The position numbers and the translations under genes were made by a program. The notes under the pieces are model-generated. The model worked only from the letters and a program-made list of their open reading frames with translations, ran no database searches and was not told where the DNA came from. This document shows, piece after piece, positions 14,219 to 15,000 of a stretch of DNA of 15,000 nucleotides (position 1 is the stretch's first letter; every line of letters begins with the position of its first letter). This DNA is from Halisarca cf. caerulea (taxonomy: Eukaryota; Porifera; Demospongiae; Chondrillida; Halisarcidae): NCBI GenBank assembly GCA_963170055.1, contig CAUJGJ010000242.1, positions 2,116,977 through 2,131,976 on the forward strand, read 5' to 3'.

Positions 14219-14530
14219 AGATGAGGACATTGACACCACGATGAGGACAGATGAGGACATTGACACCACTGGAGAGTTGACCAGTGCTGACATTGTGGCC
14301 CACGTTCAGAGGCAGCACCAAGGCAATGACGAAGAGGATGACGAGGATGAAGGAATACACACTGAACAACCTGTCGTAACTATAGTGGAACCAGAACAGT
14401 GCCACAAGAAGTTGTGATGGTTCTTTGAAGCTGAAGAGGATGCCTCGTTTCTTCAGCAGTATCAATGACATGGACGGCTACTTAGATAAAAGAGACGTAC
14501 CTTCCGGCAGAGAAAAATTAATGACTTTTT
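14219..14530 (+). pseudogene. Pogo-type transposase C-terminal remnant
   Basis: The plus strand reads DEDIDTTGELTSADIVAHVQ, then an acidic run DEEDDEDEG, then a stop. After frame changes come FFEAEEDASFLQQYQ and GREKLMTF. This order (a DI-V helix, acidic stretch, a short helix, a C-terminal tail ending in a T-F motif) resembles the end of DDE transposases of the pogo/Tigger/Jerky group. No catalytic region is left. The minus-strand frame at 14085-14471 is a shadow. Confidence 0.5.
14220..14269 (+). repeat. 30-base in-frame tandem duplication in the transposase remnant
   Basis: GATGAGGACATTGACACCAC occurs at 14220-14239 and 14250-14269. The period of 30 is a whole number of codons, repeating DEDIDT. 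Confidence 0.85.
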
Positions 14531-14850
14531 GCTTAAAAATAAAAATTACCCTTATTACTTTTATTATTAACATATCTTTGATTAACTGCTTAATTTTCCT
14601 ATGTTCTGCTATATTTTGTAATATCATTATCCATGGTGATTTACATGTATACTTCATACAATTTGGTACAAGTTTAGTGCAAGTTAAAATGAAATTCTGT
14701 TAAAATGAAATTTTGATGTGGTCCTGAAGAGTTTCATTTGAAAGGGGTTCGACTGTATATGTACTATTAGTTCCCAGACATTGTATTTTATGTGATAATA
14801 CTTACTGTGGAAATGTATGCATATACAGTACTATCAGCTCTGGTATGAGA

Positions 14851-14892
14851 ACATGCATGCGTACATGTGTGGATACACATGTACATGCATGC
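14851..14892. repeat. Hairpin of alternating purine-pyrimidine DNA
   Basis: ACATGCATGCGTACATGTGT faces ACACATGTACATGCATGC across a GGAT loop, with one mismatch region. The following sequence to 14955 remains rich in CATG and TGTG. The rest of 14756-15000 shows no gene. Confidence 0.6.
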
Positions 14893-15000
14893 ATCGATGC
14901 TTGCATGCGTGTGTATGTGCATTTCTGTGTGTATATCGACTGTGTGTACATGTGAAGTTTAAATGCACTGTCTTTAGCATGCTGTATTATATCATACAGC

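Larger units (their letters stand above)
13804..14755 (+). mobile_element. Decayed pogo-like element with TIRs and TA duplication
   Basis: The ends CAGTCAAACCCCT (13804) and, inverted, CAGTCGAACCCCT (to 14755) are each flanked by TA. Sub-terminal sequence also matches in inverse (CTTCAGAA against CTTCAGGA). At about 950 bases it is internally deleted. The interior encodes acidic C-terminal pieces of a pogo/Tigger transposase on the plus strand. Confidence 0.68.

Noticed and set aside
14085..14471. Minus-strand frame of 128 codons with hydrophobic segments
   Set aside because: It is antisense to the pogo-type transposase remnant, whose plus-strand reading is recognisable.
14425..14703. Plus-strand frame of 92 codons
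   Set aside because: It covers the decayed transposase tail and AT-rich TIR-proximal sequence; not an independent gene.

Overview
This is eukaryotic DNA, most likely from a marine invertebrate. The gene style (short introns, Ig and fibronectin III exons) and the wording of the FN3 domains (for example TSGITGTSTTLGPLSRGTTY) recall demosponge receptor families such as those of Amphimedon. The species call is inference at moderate confidence; no ribosomal or mitochondrial marker is present.

Both recognisable host genes lie on the minus strand in tandem and are paralogues. Receptor A (13508 down to 8362) has eight exons: a 37-base signal-peptide exon, one Ig domain, a Thr/Pro-rich linker with FN3-1, FN3-2, FN3-3 split over two exons, FN3-4, and a transmembrane plus cytoplasmic exon. 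Receptor B (4855 down to the left edge) repeats the layout: an almost identical signal exon, a very different Ig exon, a near-identical linker-FN3 exon, two near-identical FN3 exons and a further FN3 cut by the window edge. Every splice junction modelled is phase 1, so exons can be skipped, duplicated or exchanged without shifting the frame. The FN3 exons are almost the same in both genes (one 170-base block differs at a single base), while the Ig exons share little beyond their framework. A constant stalk under a variable tip is the pattern of allorecognition or immune-type receptors, and it is the main point of interest. FN3-4 of receptor A lacks one base and shifts frame ahead of the membrane segment.

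The rest is repeats and transposon debris. Intron 1 of receptor B holds a 674-base TA-flanked terminal-inverted-repeat element with a broken Tc1/mariner-type transposase start (3041-3714), a tandem repeat with eroded coding-like sequence (3745-4140), and a small relic of an FN3 exon (2144-2182). The intergenic stretch 4856-8361 holds a roughly 1.2-kb inverted-repeat element enclosing a near-perfect 260-base palindrome (5237-6432), a large TG microsatellite (6724-6962) and a hairpin (7157-7240). Intron 3 of receptor A holds AT-repeat cruciforms and a GGCGTAGGAA-ended MITE; intron 6 holds a long GA/GGGA homopurine tract. Upstream of receptor A lies a decayed pogo-like element (13804-14755). The 5' flanks of the two genes are themselves duplicated, so promoter and first exon were copied together.

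No tRNA, rRNA or CRISPR array was seen. Exon borders were set by eye from GT/AG sites, frame continuity and paralogue comparison; no transcript was available.
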